The notes under the pieces: model-generated
Told to the model about the DNA's origin: nothing
The model's input: only the letters and a program-made list of their open reading frames with translations
Databases searched by the model: none
Program-made: the position numbers and the translations under genes
NCBI GenBank assembly: GCA_045643185.1
Contig: JAZUKH010000013.1
Coordinates: 1 to 33,093, forward strand
From: RGIG464 sp045643185
GTDB taxonomy: Bacteria > Myxococcota_A > Bradymonadia > UBA4248
DNA: 33,093 bases
Reading direction: 5' to 3'
Shown here: one piece after another, positions 1 to 8,088 of the stretch
How positions within the stretch are numbered: the first letter of the stretch is position 1
Layout of the letters: each line of letters starts with the position of its first letter

Positions 1-89
1 CGTATGAACGAAAAATGTTCTATAAAATTACAAAATGTTCTGTGAAGGAGCGGAGTCTGCTGAAAAGCGATGTGAAATTAAAAAAAGTC

Positions 90-117
90 TTGCATATTAA
101 AGTTTGTCGTCTATACT
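90..117 (+). promoter_or_regulatory. Probable sigma70-type promoter of the cas operon
   Basis: A TTGCAT -35 hexamer (90-95) and a TATACT -10 hexamer (112-117) are separated by 16 bp, with the cas3 start codon 46 bp downstream of the -10. This is the only good promoter seen ahead of the tightly packed interference genes. Upstream, AAAATGTTCT occurs twice (12-21 and 32-41), 20 bp apart, and could be an operator. Confidence 0.6.
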
Positions 118-162
118 TTTTGCGTATCACAAAGTTTCTCAGGTTGAGAAGGCATCAAAAAA

Positions 163-3039
163 ATGAACTTCGAGCAGCTCTATTGCCTCTGGGGCAAAAA
201 GTCGTCTTTGGGCGAACAATTATGGTTACCATTAATGATGCACCTTGCAGATACTGCAGCGGTGGGGGCATTATTATGGGACCGCTGGTTATCGAGCGGT
301 GTGAAGCGCAATATCGCGTCCAATATGCTCTTTAACCGCTCGGAAGACGCCTGTGCTGAGAAAGAGGCATCCGCGCGCTCATTATTCATCTTTTTGTGCG
401 CCGCACACGACCTTGGCAAGGCGACGCCGGCTTTTCAATCGAAGGATGCCCGCATTTCGTATGCAGGAACCTCTGAACAATGCGAACGCGATGAACGTGA
501 TGACGCCTGTAAGGACCTTGATGAAGCCATATTCACCAGGCTGAAAAGGGTCGGATTTTTGTGTCCGGAGGAAATTCCTAATCGCATGAAAACCCCACAC
601 GCGATGTGTTCTCAGGTATTGCTTACGGAAATTGCGGGTAAAGGCGTCAAAAATATTGCAGCCATCCTGGGGGCGCATCATGGAAAACCGCAGGATAGCG
701 AGCCCGATGGCTCAGATTCGTGGCCGCTCAACTATTATGGTTCAAAGAATAAGGAGTATTGGAAAGATGCGCAGAGGGCGTTGTGTGACTGGGCTTTAAG
801 GCTTTCTGGATTTGATTCGTATGAGCATTTGCCCGTGCCCAATCAGGTTGCCGCTGTTGAAGTTTGCGGTCTTCTTATCATGGCGGACTGGATCTCAAGC
901 AATGATTATCTTTTTCCATATATTCATTTGGATGATGAATTTGATATTGCAAAAAGCCGCACACGTGCTGTGCGCGGTTTTGAAAAGCTAGGCTTGACGC
1001 ATCGCTGGCAGCCGTTGGACGATCTTGGTTTTTCAAGTTCAGTCGGACAGTATTATCGGCAGCGATTTGAGTTTGATGCCCCTAATGCTTTGCAAAAAAA
1101 GATCATAGAAATTGCAAGAAATCAGTCAGAACCCGGCATTATGGTGATTGAAGCTCCAATGGGCTATGGCAAAACCGAGACGGCACTCGCGGCTGCAGAA
1201 ATTTTGGCCGAGCGAAGCGGGCGCACCGGCGTGTTCTTTGCGCTTCCGACGCAGGCGACGTCTAATGGCATTTTTCCAAGGCTCGAAAGCTGGGTTCGCC
1301 ATTTTAACGATTCTCGATGCCATTCGATCGAGCTGTTTCATTGTCGAGCCGAATTTAATGATGACTGGAAGGCGATCAAAGAGGCAGATGAATTCGCTCA
1401 AACCAAGTCAGAATATGGTAATGGACGTAATTCGGAAGATGAAAATGATGACACGCTCATCGTCAATGACTGGTTTTCTGGACGTAAAAAATCCATGCTT
1501 GCTGATTTTGTCGTCGGAACCGTCGATCAGCTGCTCATGGGCGCGTTCAAGCAGAAACACGTGATGCTTCGGCACCTTGGACTTGCAAACAAAGTCGTGA
1601 TCATCGATGAATGTCATGCTTATGACGCCTACATGTCCGTCTATCTTCACAGAATTCTCGAATGGCTAGGCAAGTATGGCGTTCCAACCATCGTTCTGTC
1701 TGCAACCTTAACGAGTGATAAAAGACGTGAGTTTATTGAGCTGTACACTGGGTGCAAAGCATGTCTGAGTAAAGAAGAAGCTGAGCTCTATGATGTTGAA
1801 CAAATACAAAAGCCAGAATGGATAACATCCCGAGCTTATCCACTCGTTACTTACAGCAATAAAAAAGATGAAGTTTGCAGTGAAGTGATTCCGTCCGATG
1901 ACTATCAAACGACGATCGATATCGAAAAGCTCTGCGATGAAAACATTGAGATAAAACTTGCAGAACTCATGAAAAATGGCGGTTGTGCTGGGATCATCGT
2001 TAATTCGGTGCGTCGTGCGCAAGCATTTTCACGTCGAATGCGCGAAATCTATGGCGATGACAAGGTCGTGCTGTTCCATTCGCGGTTTTTGATGCCAGAT
2101 CGCGCCGAGATCGAAAAAAACATCAAAGAAATGCTCGGAAAACCCAGTGAGAAAACGCATCGTCCCGATTTCAAAATTGTTATCGGTACACAAGTGCTCG
2201 AACAGTCGCTCGACATCGATTTTGACGTTCTGTTCACCGATCTGGCGCCGATGGACTTACTGATTCAGCGCATGGGACGTCTGCATCGACATCATAGGAG
2301 CCGTCCGGAACTGCTCAAAACGCCGAAATGCTTTGTGCTGGGATGTGAAGGAGACGGTCGGCGTGCATCCAAGACGATTTATGGCAATTACCTGCTCATG
2401 CGCACCGAAGCACTGCTTCCAAATCAAATGGTATTGCCCGATGATATTTCGCAATATGTCGAAGATACATATCGTGAAAATACGGTTATTTCTGGAATCG
2501 ACGCTGAGGCGTATCAGAAAGCCTATAAGCAATATCAGGATGGGATGGATAGAAAACGTGACCGTGCGAGAGCATTTAGAATTAGTGCCCCAAATATCGG
2601 CAAACGGCGTTCAACGTTGGAAGGTTGGTTAAGTCGAGATGGTGGCGATGCCGACGAAAGAGCTGCGGTTCGTGATATCAGCGAATCTATAGAAGTCTCT
2701 TTTGTGCAGGAATTAGATGACGGATGTCTGCATCTCATGGATGAAAATCAAACATCTGTATCTCGCAATGAAACGCCCAGCGATGAAACGGCTCGCGAGA
2801 TCCTTAAATACAGTCTTGAATTGCCACTTGGTGCGACTTCTAATCTAGAAAATACCATTACCGCGTTGGAACATTGTGCAGAAAATGTTTCAAGGTGGCA
2901 AAAATCTCGTTGGCTCAAAGGCAATCTTTTTATAATTCTGGATAAAACTGGTCACTTTAACGGTCTGTCGGATTTTGAACTCATTTATTCCAAATCTGAA
3001 GGACTTTCGTATATCAAAAAGGAGCAACCAAATGCCTGA
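163..3039 (+). CDS. cas3: Type I-E CRISPR helicase-nuclease Cas3
   Basis: This is the effector nuclease-helicase that degrades DNA flagged by Cascade. The 958-residue protein begins with an HD nuclease domain: H27 in a MMHLAD context, the H82-D83 pair in AHDLGK, AHHGK at 171-175 and D242. A superfamily 2 helicase follows, with Walker A APMGYGKTE at 331-339, a DECH box at 482-485, SAT at 513-515 and motif VI QRMGRLHRH at 702-710. It is somewhat longer than E. coli Cas3 (888 residues), and all key residues seen are intact. AGAAGG at 147-152 lies 10 bases ahead of the ATG. The gene overlaps cas8e by 8 bp in another frame, so it leads the interference operon. Confidence 0.97.
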   Translation: MNFEQLYCLWGKKSSLGEQLWLPLMMHLADTAAVGALLWDRWLSSGVKRNIASNMLFNRSEDACAEKEASARSLFIFLCAAHDLGKATPAFQSKDARISYAGTSEQCERDERDDACKDLDEAIFTRLKRVGFLCPEEIPNRMKTPHAMCSQVLLTEIAGKGVKNIAAILGAHHGKPQDSEPDGSDSWPLNYYGSKNKEYWKDAQRALCDWALRLSGFDSYEHLPVPNQVAAVEVCGLLIMADWISSNDYLFPYIHLDDEFDIAKSRTRAVRGFEKLGLTHRWQPLDDLGFSSSVGQYYRQRFEFDAPNALQKKIIEIARNQSEPGIMVIEAPMGYGKTETALAAAEILAERSGRTGVFFALPTQATSNGIFPRLESWVRHFNDSRCHSIELFHCRAEFNDDWKAIKEADEFAQTKSEYGNGRNSEDENDDTLIVNDWFSGRKKSMLADFVVGTVDQLLMGAFKQKHVMLRHLGLANKVVIIDECHAYDAYMSVYLHRILEWLGKYGVPTIVLSATLTSDKRREFIELYTGCKACLSKEEAELYDVEQIQKPEWITSRAYPLVTYSNKKDEVCSEVIPSDDYQTTIDIEKLCDENIEIKLAELMKNGGCAGIIVNSVRRAQAFSRRMREIYGDDKVVLFHSRFLMPDRAEIEKNIKEMLGKPSEKTHRPDFKIVIGTQVLEQSLDIDFDVLFTDLAPMDLLIQRMGRLHRHHRSRPELLKTPKCFVLGCEGDGRRASKTIYGNYLLMRTEALLPNQMVLPDDISQYVEDTYRENTVISGIDAEAYQKAYKQYQDGMDRKRDRARAFRISAPNIGKRRSTLEGWLSRDGGDADERAAVRDISESIEVSFVQELDDGCLHLMDENQTSVSRNETPSDETAREILKYSLELPLGATSNLENTITALEHCAENVSRWQKSRWLKGNLFIILDKTGHFNGLSDFELIYSKSEGLSYIKKEQPNA

Positions 3040-4666
3040 CAAAGAATTCAATCTGCTTTATGAACCGTGGATTCTGGTCATGAAGCAGGATGGCACGACG
3101 GAAGAAGTCTCAATTCTGGACGCATTTCGTCATGCGCACGAGTATCGTTCCATTTCGGGGGAATTACCGACGCAGGATGTCGCCATTCTGAGACTGCTTT
3201 TGGCTATCATGCACGCTGTTTTTGGACGGGTTGACGTTGATGGCAACAAAGATCCGCTTTGTGACGGAGATGTCGATCTGGCGTTTGATCGATGGGAATC
3301 CTTATGGAATTTTCGAAAATTCCCGATGAATCCTATCGAAAGCTATTTGAAAAAGTATGAGGAACGCTTCTGGCTGTTTCATCCGGAAACGCCGTTTTAT
3401 CAGGTAGCGGAGATGGCAAAAAGTTCAACTGGGTCAGAATACACGGCTTCAAAGCTCAACGGCGTATTGTCTGAAAGCGGCAATAAGACAAAATGGTTTA
3501 GTCCATTGGCGGGAAAAGCCAAAGAAAGTCTGACATATCCAGAAGCAGCGCGCTGGCTTCTCCATTTGAATGCGTTTGACGATACTTCGGCAAAACCCAC
3601 GAGAGGAAAAGATTTGCCCAGTGTTGGAGCTGGCTGGCTTGGAAAACTCGGTCTCGTCTATGCTTTCGGCACTTCATTGTTTGAAACGCTGATGCTCAAT
3701 TTCATTCTATTAAAAGACGGAAAAAATGAAGTTTGCGGTGCAGAGAATCCAGTCTGGGAACGGCCTGTTAAAGGGGATGAACGAACGCCGGTGACATTGC
3801 CCGATAATTTTTCAAATCTTTATACATTGCAGTCAAGACGACTCATTCTTTATCGTTCCAGTCATCATGTAACTGGTTATAAACTACTCGGCGGTGACTT
3901 TTTTGATAAAGAAAATGCTTTTATTGAACCGATGACTGTGTGGCGAAATATAAAGAAAAAAGAGGCTGATCCGAATACTTTTACACCTCGCCGTCATGAT
4001 GCAGAACGTCAGGTTTGGCGCGATTTTGAAGCTATGCTTGTTCGATGTGAAGGTAAACAACGACCAACGATTGTTGATTGGATCGCATCGCTTCAATCTG
4101 AAGACTGTTTAAAGTCTAAAGATTTGATTTCATTCAAGACACCGGGCGTTTCTTATGCTGATAAGGATTTCTTCGTCGAAGATATCATCGATGACACGCT
4201 GACGATTCACACTCATTTGCTCACACAAATGTCTGATGCCTGGATAAAACGTATTGTAAATGAGATTTCGGTTTGCGATCAGCTCGTCTATCAACTTGGT
4301 ATTCTTGCGAAAAATATTCAGCTTGCAGCGGGGGCCGGTAAAGAAGACAAGCAGCCTGATGGCGCGAAAGCCAATGCGATGAAATCGGGGTACGATGCAC
4401 TCGATATGCCATTTAGAGCCTGGCTCGAAGACATTGAACAGAATGATAATATCGACGACAAATGCAAGGAATGGTGGAACACTGCTCAAAACTCAATTCG
4501 CAAACTTGGCGAACAGTTGATTGCGCAAGCTGGGCCCAAAGCTTTCATCGGCCATTCAGAAGGCATGACATCGTCTGAAGCCTATAATATATTTATATAT
4601 AAAACATCATCCCGTGATGCTTTAATACAATCGAACGCTCAGAAATCCAAAGGAGGTAAAAAATGA
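3032..4666 (+). CDS. cas8e: Cascade large subunit Cas8e (CasA/Cse1)
   Basis: This is the large subunit of the type I-E Cascade complex, which in the family recognises the PAM and recruits Cas3. The 544-residue protein starts MPDKEFNLLYEPWI, the typical Cse1 N-terminus, and carries the family segment GGDFFDKENAFIEPMTVWR in its middle. A longer reading frame opens at 2975. I prefer 3032 because AAGGAG (3019-3024) lies 7 bases upstream and the extra 19 residues are cas3 coding sequence read in another frame. The stop overlaps the cas11 start as ATGA, indicating translational coupling. It is somewhat longer than the E. coli protein (about 500 residues). Confidence 0.95.
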   Translation: MPDKEFNLLYEPWILVMKQDGTTEEVSILDAFRHAHEYRSISGELPTQDVAILRLLLAIMHAVFGRVDVDGNKDPLCDGDVDLAFDRWESLWNFRKFPMNPIESYLKKYEERFWLFHPETPFYQVAEMAKSSTGSEYTASKLNGVLSESGNKTKWFSPLAGKAKESLTYPEAARWLLHLNAFDDTSAKPTRGKDLPSVGAGWLGKLGLVYAFGTSLFETLMLNFILLKDGKNEVCGAENPVWERPVKGDERTPVTLPDNFSNLYTLQSRRLILYRSSHHVTGYKLLGGDFFDKENAFIEPMTVWRNIKKKEADPNTFTPRRHDAERQVWRDFEAMLVRCEGKQRPTIVDWIASLQSEDCLKSKDLISFKTPGVSYADKDFFVEDIIDDTLTIHTHLLTQMSDAWIKRIVNEISVCDQLVYQLGILAKNIQLAAGAGKEDKQPDGAKANAMKSGYDALDMPFRAWLEDIEQNDNIDDKCKEWWNTAQNSIRKLGEQLIAQAGPKAFIGHSEGMTSSEAYNIFIYKTSSRDALIQSNAQKSKGGKK

Positions 4667-5256
4667 CAGATGTGTCGAAAAAAACATACGATCTGGCAGC
4701 AGATTTTGTATGGAAAAAGATCAACACGCTTCGAACGAGCGCGAATGATGCCAAAGTCCGTGCGACACTGGCCAAATTCCGCCATTGTATTGGTGAAAAA
4801 CCTGGTTCAGATCCCGATGTCTGGGCTGAAACGCTGGGAGATCTTCCCGAAGAATTGCAGTCGTCGAATACTGAAGCAAGTAAAGGAGAATGGGCCATTC
4901 ACATCGCCATGACGTTGTTTGCCATGCATCAGCAGGGCAGTGATATTAAATCAGACTGCATGCATCGCGATAAATACACCTTGGGGCGTTCGATTAGAAT
5001 CCTAGCTGATCGCAAAGGCGAAGGCGGAGCGGAGTCTATTAAACGCCGTTTCAATGCGACGGTCACGAGCGAGAGCATCGAAGAGTTTGCGCATCATTTG
5101 CGAAGCATGATCCAGCTTCTAAAAGCGGAGTCCATTCCCCTCGATTACGAACAGCTCACACGTGAACTATATCTCTTCCAGAATTCAGACAATCGCGATG
5201 GTCTGCGCCTTCGTTGGGGACAGGATTTCTATCGCGGCAGCGCTAAAACCGAATAA
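4663..5256 (+). CDS. cas11: Cascade small subunit Cas11 (CasB/Cse2)
   Basis: This is the Cascade small subunit, which in the family forms the dimeric belly of the complex and stabilises the R-loop. The 197-residue, largely helical protein shows Cse2 features: the N-terminal segment ATLAKFRHCIG and the central segment FAMHQQGSD. Basic residues (RLRWGQDFYRG) occur near the end. The assignment rests on these and on its position between cas8e and cas7e. AGGAGG (4651-4656) lies 6 bases ahead of the ATG, which overlaps the cas8e stop. It is longer than E. coli Cse2 (160 residues). A 63-bp gap without a visible terminator separates it from cas7e. Confidence 0.92.
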   Translation: MTDVSKKTYDLAADFVWKKINTLRTSANDAKVRATLAKFRHCIGEKPGSDPDVWAETLGDLPEELQSSNTEASKGEWAIHIAMTLFAMHQQGSDIKSDCMHRDKYTLGRSIRILADRKGEGGAESIKRRFNATVTSESIEEFAHHLRSMIQLLKAESIPLDYEQLTRELYLFQNSDNRDGLRLRWGQDFYRGSAKTE

Positions 5257-5319
5257 TCCCCCAAGTTTTTTCCTATTATTTCGCCAATCAAGGCATTCAT
5301 TTCTTATAAGGAGTTAATT

Positions 5320-6378
5320 ATGTCCAATCTTTACGTTGATGTTCATGTTCTTCAAGTCGTTCCGCCTTCGTGTGTCAACCGTGACGACACTGGAAGCCCC
5401 AAAACGTCTGTTTATGGCGGTGTGACACGTGCCCGCGTTTCGTCTCAGTGCTGGAAAAACGCCGTACGCAGCATGTTCCGCGAAATGATGCCCAAAGAAG
5501 AAGTCGGTATGCGCACCAAACACATCTGTAATCTCATCGCTGATGAAATTGCTCGACTTGGTGGTGCCAATGCCGTGAAAACTGCAGAAAAGATTCTGTC
5601 TGCCGGTGGTCTTGCGCTCAAACCTGATAAGAAAAATGCCGATGACCTTCTGACTGGCGCGCTCTATTTTATCAGTGATGCACAAATTAAAGCCATTGCA
5701 AAACTCGCTATCGAAAATCCTGCTGCCAAAAAAGCGGATGTTCAGCGTGTGATGAATGATGCTCCCTCTATTGATATTGCCCTTTTTGGCCGCATGGTTG
5801 CCGATGATCCCAGCCTGAACACCGATGCCAGCTGCCAGGTTGCACACAGCATTTCGACGCACAAGGTCAACAACGAATACGACTACTTCACGGCTCAAGA
5901 TGATTGCCGCGCCGAAGACAACGCGGGGGCCGGGATGCTCGGAACCGTCGAATATAACTCCTCAACACTCTATCGTTATGCCACGATCGCCGTTCACGAT
6001 CTTAAGGGCAAACTCGGTGATAGCACGGCTGAATCTGTCAAAACCTTTGTTGACGCCTTTATTCGCTCGATGCCGACCGGCAAAATCAATACTTTTGCCA
6101 ATCGCACATTGCCAAGTGCTGTTATGGTCACGATTCGCGAAGATCAGCCGATCAATCTCGTCGGTGCTTTTGAAAAACCGGTCAAAGCCGGTGATGACGG
6201 TTATGTCGAAAAATCCTGCAAAGCCCTCGTCGATCACGCCAAAGCCACGTACGACAATTGGCTCGATAAACCGGTGGTTTCATTCGTCGTCGGCAACGGC
6301 CTCGATGAACTCGGCGACAAAGTTTCTCTTAAAGATATGCTTGCAAAACTCGAATCCGAAATCAGCAATCGCCTTTAA
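5320..6378 (+). CDS. cas7e: Cascade backbone subunit Cas7e (CasC/Cse4)
   Basis: This is the Cascade backbone protein; in the family, six copies polymerise along the crRNA. The 352-residue sequence opens with the typical Cse4 N-terminus: the segment VDVHVLQVVPPSCVNRDD, then a basic SVYGGVTRARVSSQCWKNA stretch that in the family belongs to the RNA-binding RRM fold. The length is near the E. coli value (363). AAGGAG (5308-5313) lies 6 bases before the ATG. Synonymous codon choice looks more biased than in cas3 or cas8e, which fits a subunit needed in several copies (inference). cas5e follows after 15 bp. Confidence 0.95.
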   Translation: MSNLYVDVHVLQVVPPSCVNRDDTGSPKTSVYGGVTRARVSSQCWKNAVRSMFREMMPKEEVGMRTKHICNLIADEIARLGGANAVKTAEKILSAGGLALKPDKKNADDLLTGALYFISDAQIKAIAKLAIENPAAKKADVQRVMNDAPSIDIALFGRMVADDPSLNTDASCQVAHSISTHKVNNEYDYFTAQDDCRAEDNAGAGMLGTVEYNSSTLYRYATIAVHDLKGKLGDSTAESVKTFVDAFIRSMPTGKINTFANRTLPSAVMVTIREDQPINLVGAFEKPVKAGDDGYVEKSCKALVDHAKATYDNWLDKPVVSFVVGNGLDELGDKVSLKDMLAKLESEISNRL

Positions 6379-6393
6379 TTTGTAGGAGATTCC

Positions 6394-7092
6394 ATGAGTA
6401 CACTACTTCTGCGCTTCAAAGCCCCCATGCAGTCATGGGGCATCAGCGCAAAGTTCGACAGTCGTTCCACAGAGCGCGTTCCGTCCAAAAGTGCGGTGAT
6501 CGGCATGATCGCTGGCGCGCTTGGACGTCGACGCAATGAACCTTTGGACGACTTGACGGTTCTTCGTTTCGGTGTTCGCGTCGACAATGAGGGCCGGCTT
6601 TTGCGCGATTTCCAAACTGCCAAAAATCCAAATGTCAAAACCTCGGTCTACGGCAAACCCGGTATTTATCGCGATTACCTCGCCGATGCCGCTTTTCTCG
6701 TCGGACTTGAAGGCGAGGATGATTTGCTGAAAATGATCGAAAACGCCATAAAACATCCCGTGTTTCCGATCTTTTTGGGACGTCGTTCCTGTCCGCCCGA
6801 AGGCCGCGTTTCACTTGGCATTCGCAATGCCAGTCTGATGGACGCGCTCAAATCCGAGCCGTGGCTCTGCGAGGTCAAAGATCGCGACGACAAAACGCGT
6901 TTTGTTCTCGATGCCCAGTCGGATGACGAAGAATCCTATATCTTGCGCGATAATCCCGTATCATTCGATCAGAATTGCCGCAAATTTGCATTCCGGCGCG
7001 TGATTGACAAGCTGGATGTTACCGATAATCCGGTTGTCAAAGTCGATGACGAACCAGAAACGACGCACGATCCTATGGATGAATTATTTTAA
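6394..7092 (+). CDS. cas5e: Cascade subunit Cas5e (CasD)
   Basis: This Cas5-family RAMP protein caps the 5' handle of the crRNA in Cascade. The 232-residue protein has the typical Cas5e start, with LRFKAPMQSWG at residues 5-15, then FDSRSTERVPSKSAVIGMIAGALG and the later segment LRDFQTA. The C-terminal third is acidic and may be loosely structured (PVVKVDDEPETTHDPMDELF). AGGAG at 6384-6388 lies 5 bases before the ATG. The stop is separated from cas6e by 13 bp, which contain the next ribosome binding site. Confidence 0.95.
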   Translation: MSTLLLRFKAPMQSWGISAKFDSRSTERVPSKSAVIGMIAGALGRRRNEPLDDLTVLRFGVRVDNEGRLLRDFQTAKNPNVKTSVYGKPGIYRDYLADAAFLVGLEGEDDLLKMIENAIKHPVFPIFLGRRSCPPEGRVSLGIRNASLMDALKSEPWLCEVKDRDDKTRFVLDAQSDDEESYILRDNPVSFDQNCRKFAFRRVIDKLDVTDNPVVKVDDEPETTHDPMDELF

Positions 7093-7105
7093 GGAGGATT
7101 AAGTT

Positions 7106-7825
7106 ATGTATTTATCAAGAATTGAACTCGATCCTCAAAAACGCGACACTATGCGAGCATTGGCGTTCCCCAATGTCATGCATGGGGCCATCGAGCAGTC
7201 ATTTGAAAGCAAAGATGAACGAAAGCTTTGGCGCGTTGATTATTTTAATGGGCGATGTTATTTGCTCGTTTTGAGTGCTTCCAAGCCCGATTTTTCGAGT
7301 CTTGCGGCACAGTTCAGCCCCGCCAATACGGTGGCCGAATCACGCGATTATCAGCCGCTGCTCGATCGCATTGAAGCCGGGCAAAAATATCGTTTTCGCC
7401 TTTGTGCCAACCCGGTCCATTGTGCAAAAAACGGCATATCTCTTAAAGCCGGTAAGGAAAGCCGCGGCAAAGTCGTGGCCCACGTCACGCAGGATCAGCA
7501 GTGTCAGTGGCTCGTCGATAAGGCTTCAAAATGCGGTTTTGCCCTTGAACTTGGTGAAAAATTGACGAAAACAACCAAAAAAGACGGCAAAGATGTTGAA
7601 CATGAAGTCTGGACGCATCCTGGTTTTGATGTCGTGCACACGACGTGGAAACAGTTTTGTAAAAAAGCCGGTGACACTAAAAACAAAGTCACGCTTCGCA
7701 CGGCGACGTTTGAAGGTGAACTGACCGTGACCGACGTCGAGGCTTTTAAAAAGGCGCTCGTCGAGGGCATGGGACGCGAAAAGGCGTACGGTTGCGGACT
7801 TTTGACGATTATTCGCGTTAAATGA
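7106..7825 (+). CDS. cas6e: CRISPR RNA endoribonuclease Cas6e (CasE)
   Basis: Cas6e cuts the CRISPR transcript at each repeat stem-loop and stays bound to the 3' handle in Cascade. The 239-residue protein starts MYLSRIELDP as usual. It has a histidine at position 26 (in NVMHGAIE), the position of the catalytic His in characterised type I-E enzymes. The C-terminal glycine-rich loop GMGREKAYGCGLL is present. It is longer than E. coli CasE (199 residues). AAGGAGG at 7091-7097 lies 8 bases before the ATG. Three stem-loops begin 6 bp after the stop, so the interference operon probably ends here. Confidence 0.95.
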   Translation: MYLSRIELDPQKRDTMRALAFPNVMHGAIEQSFESKDERKLWRVDYFNGRCYLLVLSASKPDFSSLAAQFSPANTVAESRDYQPLLDRIEAGQKYRFRLCANPVHCAKNGISLKAGKESRGKVVAHVTQDQQCQWLVDKASKCGFALELGEKLTKTTKKDGKDVEHEVWTHPGFDVVHTTWKQFCKKAGDTKNKVTLRTATFEGELTVTDVEAFKKALVEGMGREKAYGCGLLTIIRVK

Positions 7826-7831
7826 TAGGTG

Positions 7832-7861
7832 GCTTGGCTATGGCTTTGCCATACGCCAAGC
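7832..7861. repeat. Bulged stem-loop element 1 (downstream of cas6e)
   Basis: The outer arms are GCTTGGC and GCCAAGC. Next to them, TAT pairs with ATA, and GGC-TTT-GCC forms the inner hairpin. One C between ATA and the 3' outer arm has no partner. This is the first of three consecutive elements with the same architecture. Confidence 0.8.
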
Positions 7862-7862
7862 T

Positions 7863-7897
7863 AAAGGGGCTATTCGGCAAGCCGAATACGCCCCTTT
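7863..7897. terminator. Bulged stem-loop element 2, possible terminator of the interference operon
   Basis: The outer arms are AAAGGGGC and GCCCCTTT. TAT pairs with ATA, the inner hairpin is TCGGC-AA-GCCGA, and a single C is bulged at the same place as in its neighbours. The 3' arm ends in four T residues (7895-7898), so the RNA form would resemble an intrinsic terminator after cas6e, though with a short U tract. Confidence 0.6.
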
Positions 7898-7902
7898 TCG
7901 AT

Positions 7903-7928
7903 CGGCTATTGCCTTCGGCAATACGCCG
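7903..7928. repeat. Bulged stem-loop element 3
   Basis: The outer arms are CGGC and GCCG, TAT pairs with ATA, the inner hairpin is TGCC-TTC-GGCA, and the same single C is unpaired before the 3' outer arm. It directly follows elements 1 and 2. Confidence 0.75.
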
Positions 7929-8013
7929 ACGATGGCATTTTTTTCGAAATGGAACACACAACGAAATTGTGCCGCTTTGCTCTATGTTTTGAATGGATAT
8001 GGGGAAGATTGAG

Positions 8014-8057
8014 TTCCCTTATTTGCCAAAATAAGGGAAGATGAAGTTTCCTTATTT
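8014..8057. promoter_or_regulatory. Operator-like palindrome ahead of the Fic gene, with a third half-site
   Basis: TTCCCTTATTT (8014-8024) and its exact inverse AAATAAGGGAA (8029-8039) are separated by 4 bp, a perfect 11-bp inverted repeat. A third half-site, TTTCCTTATTT (8047-8057), repeats the left arm with one change, 33 bp further on. The site lies just before the Fic gene, whose C-terminus looks like a winged helix, so autoregulation is likely (inference). It overlaps an upstream ATG at 8041 that I do not take as the true start. Confidence 0.65.
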
Positions 8058-8088
8058 GTTAAGAGCACGGATTAATGAGAGCACGGTT

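Noticed and set aside
8041..8088. Upstream start of the Fic protein adding 16 residues.
   Set aside because: The sequence overlaps the operator half-site, the upstream purine tract is too close, and Fic_N proteins normally start near the MYQPQF segment.
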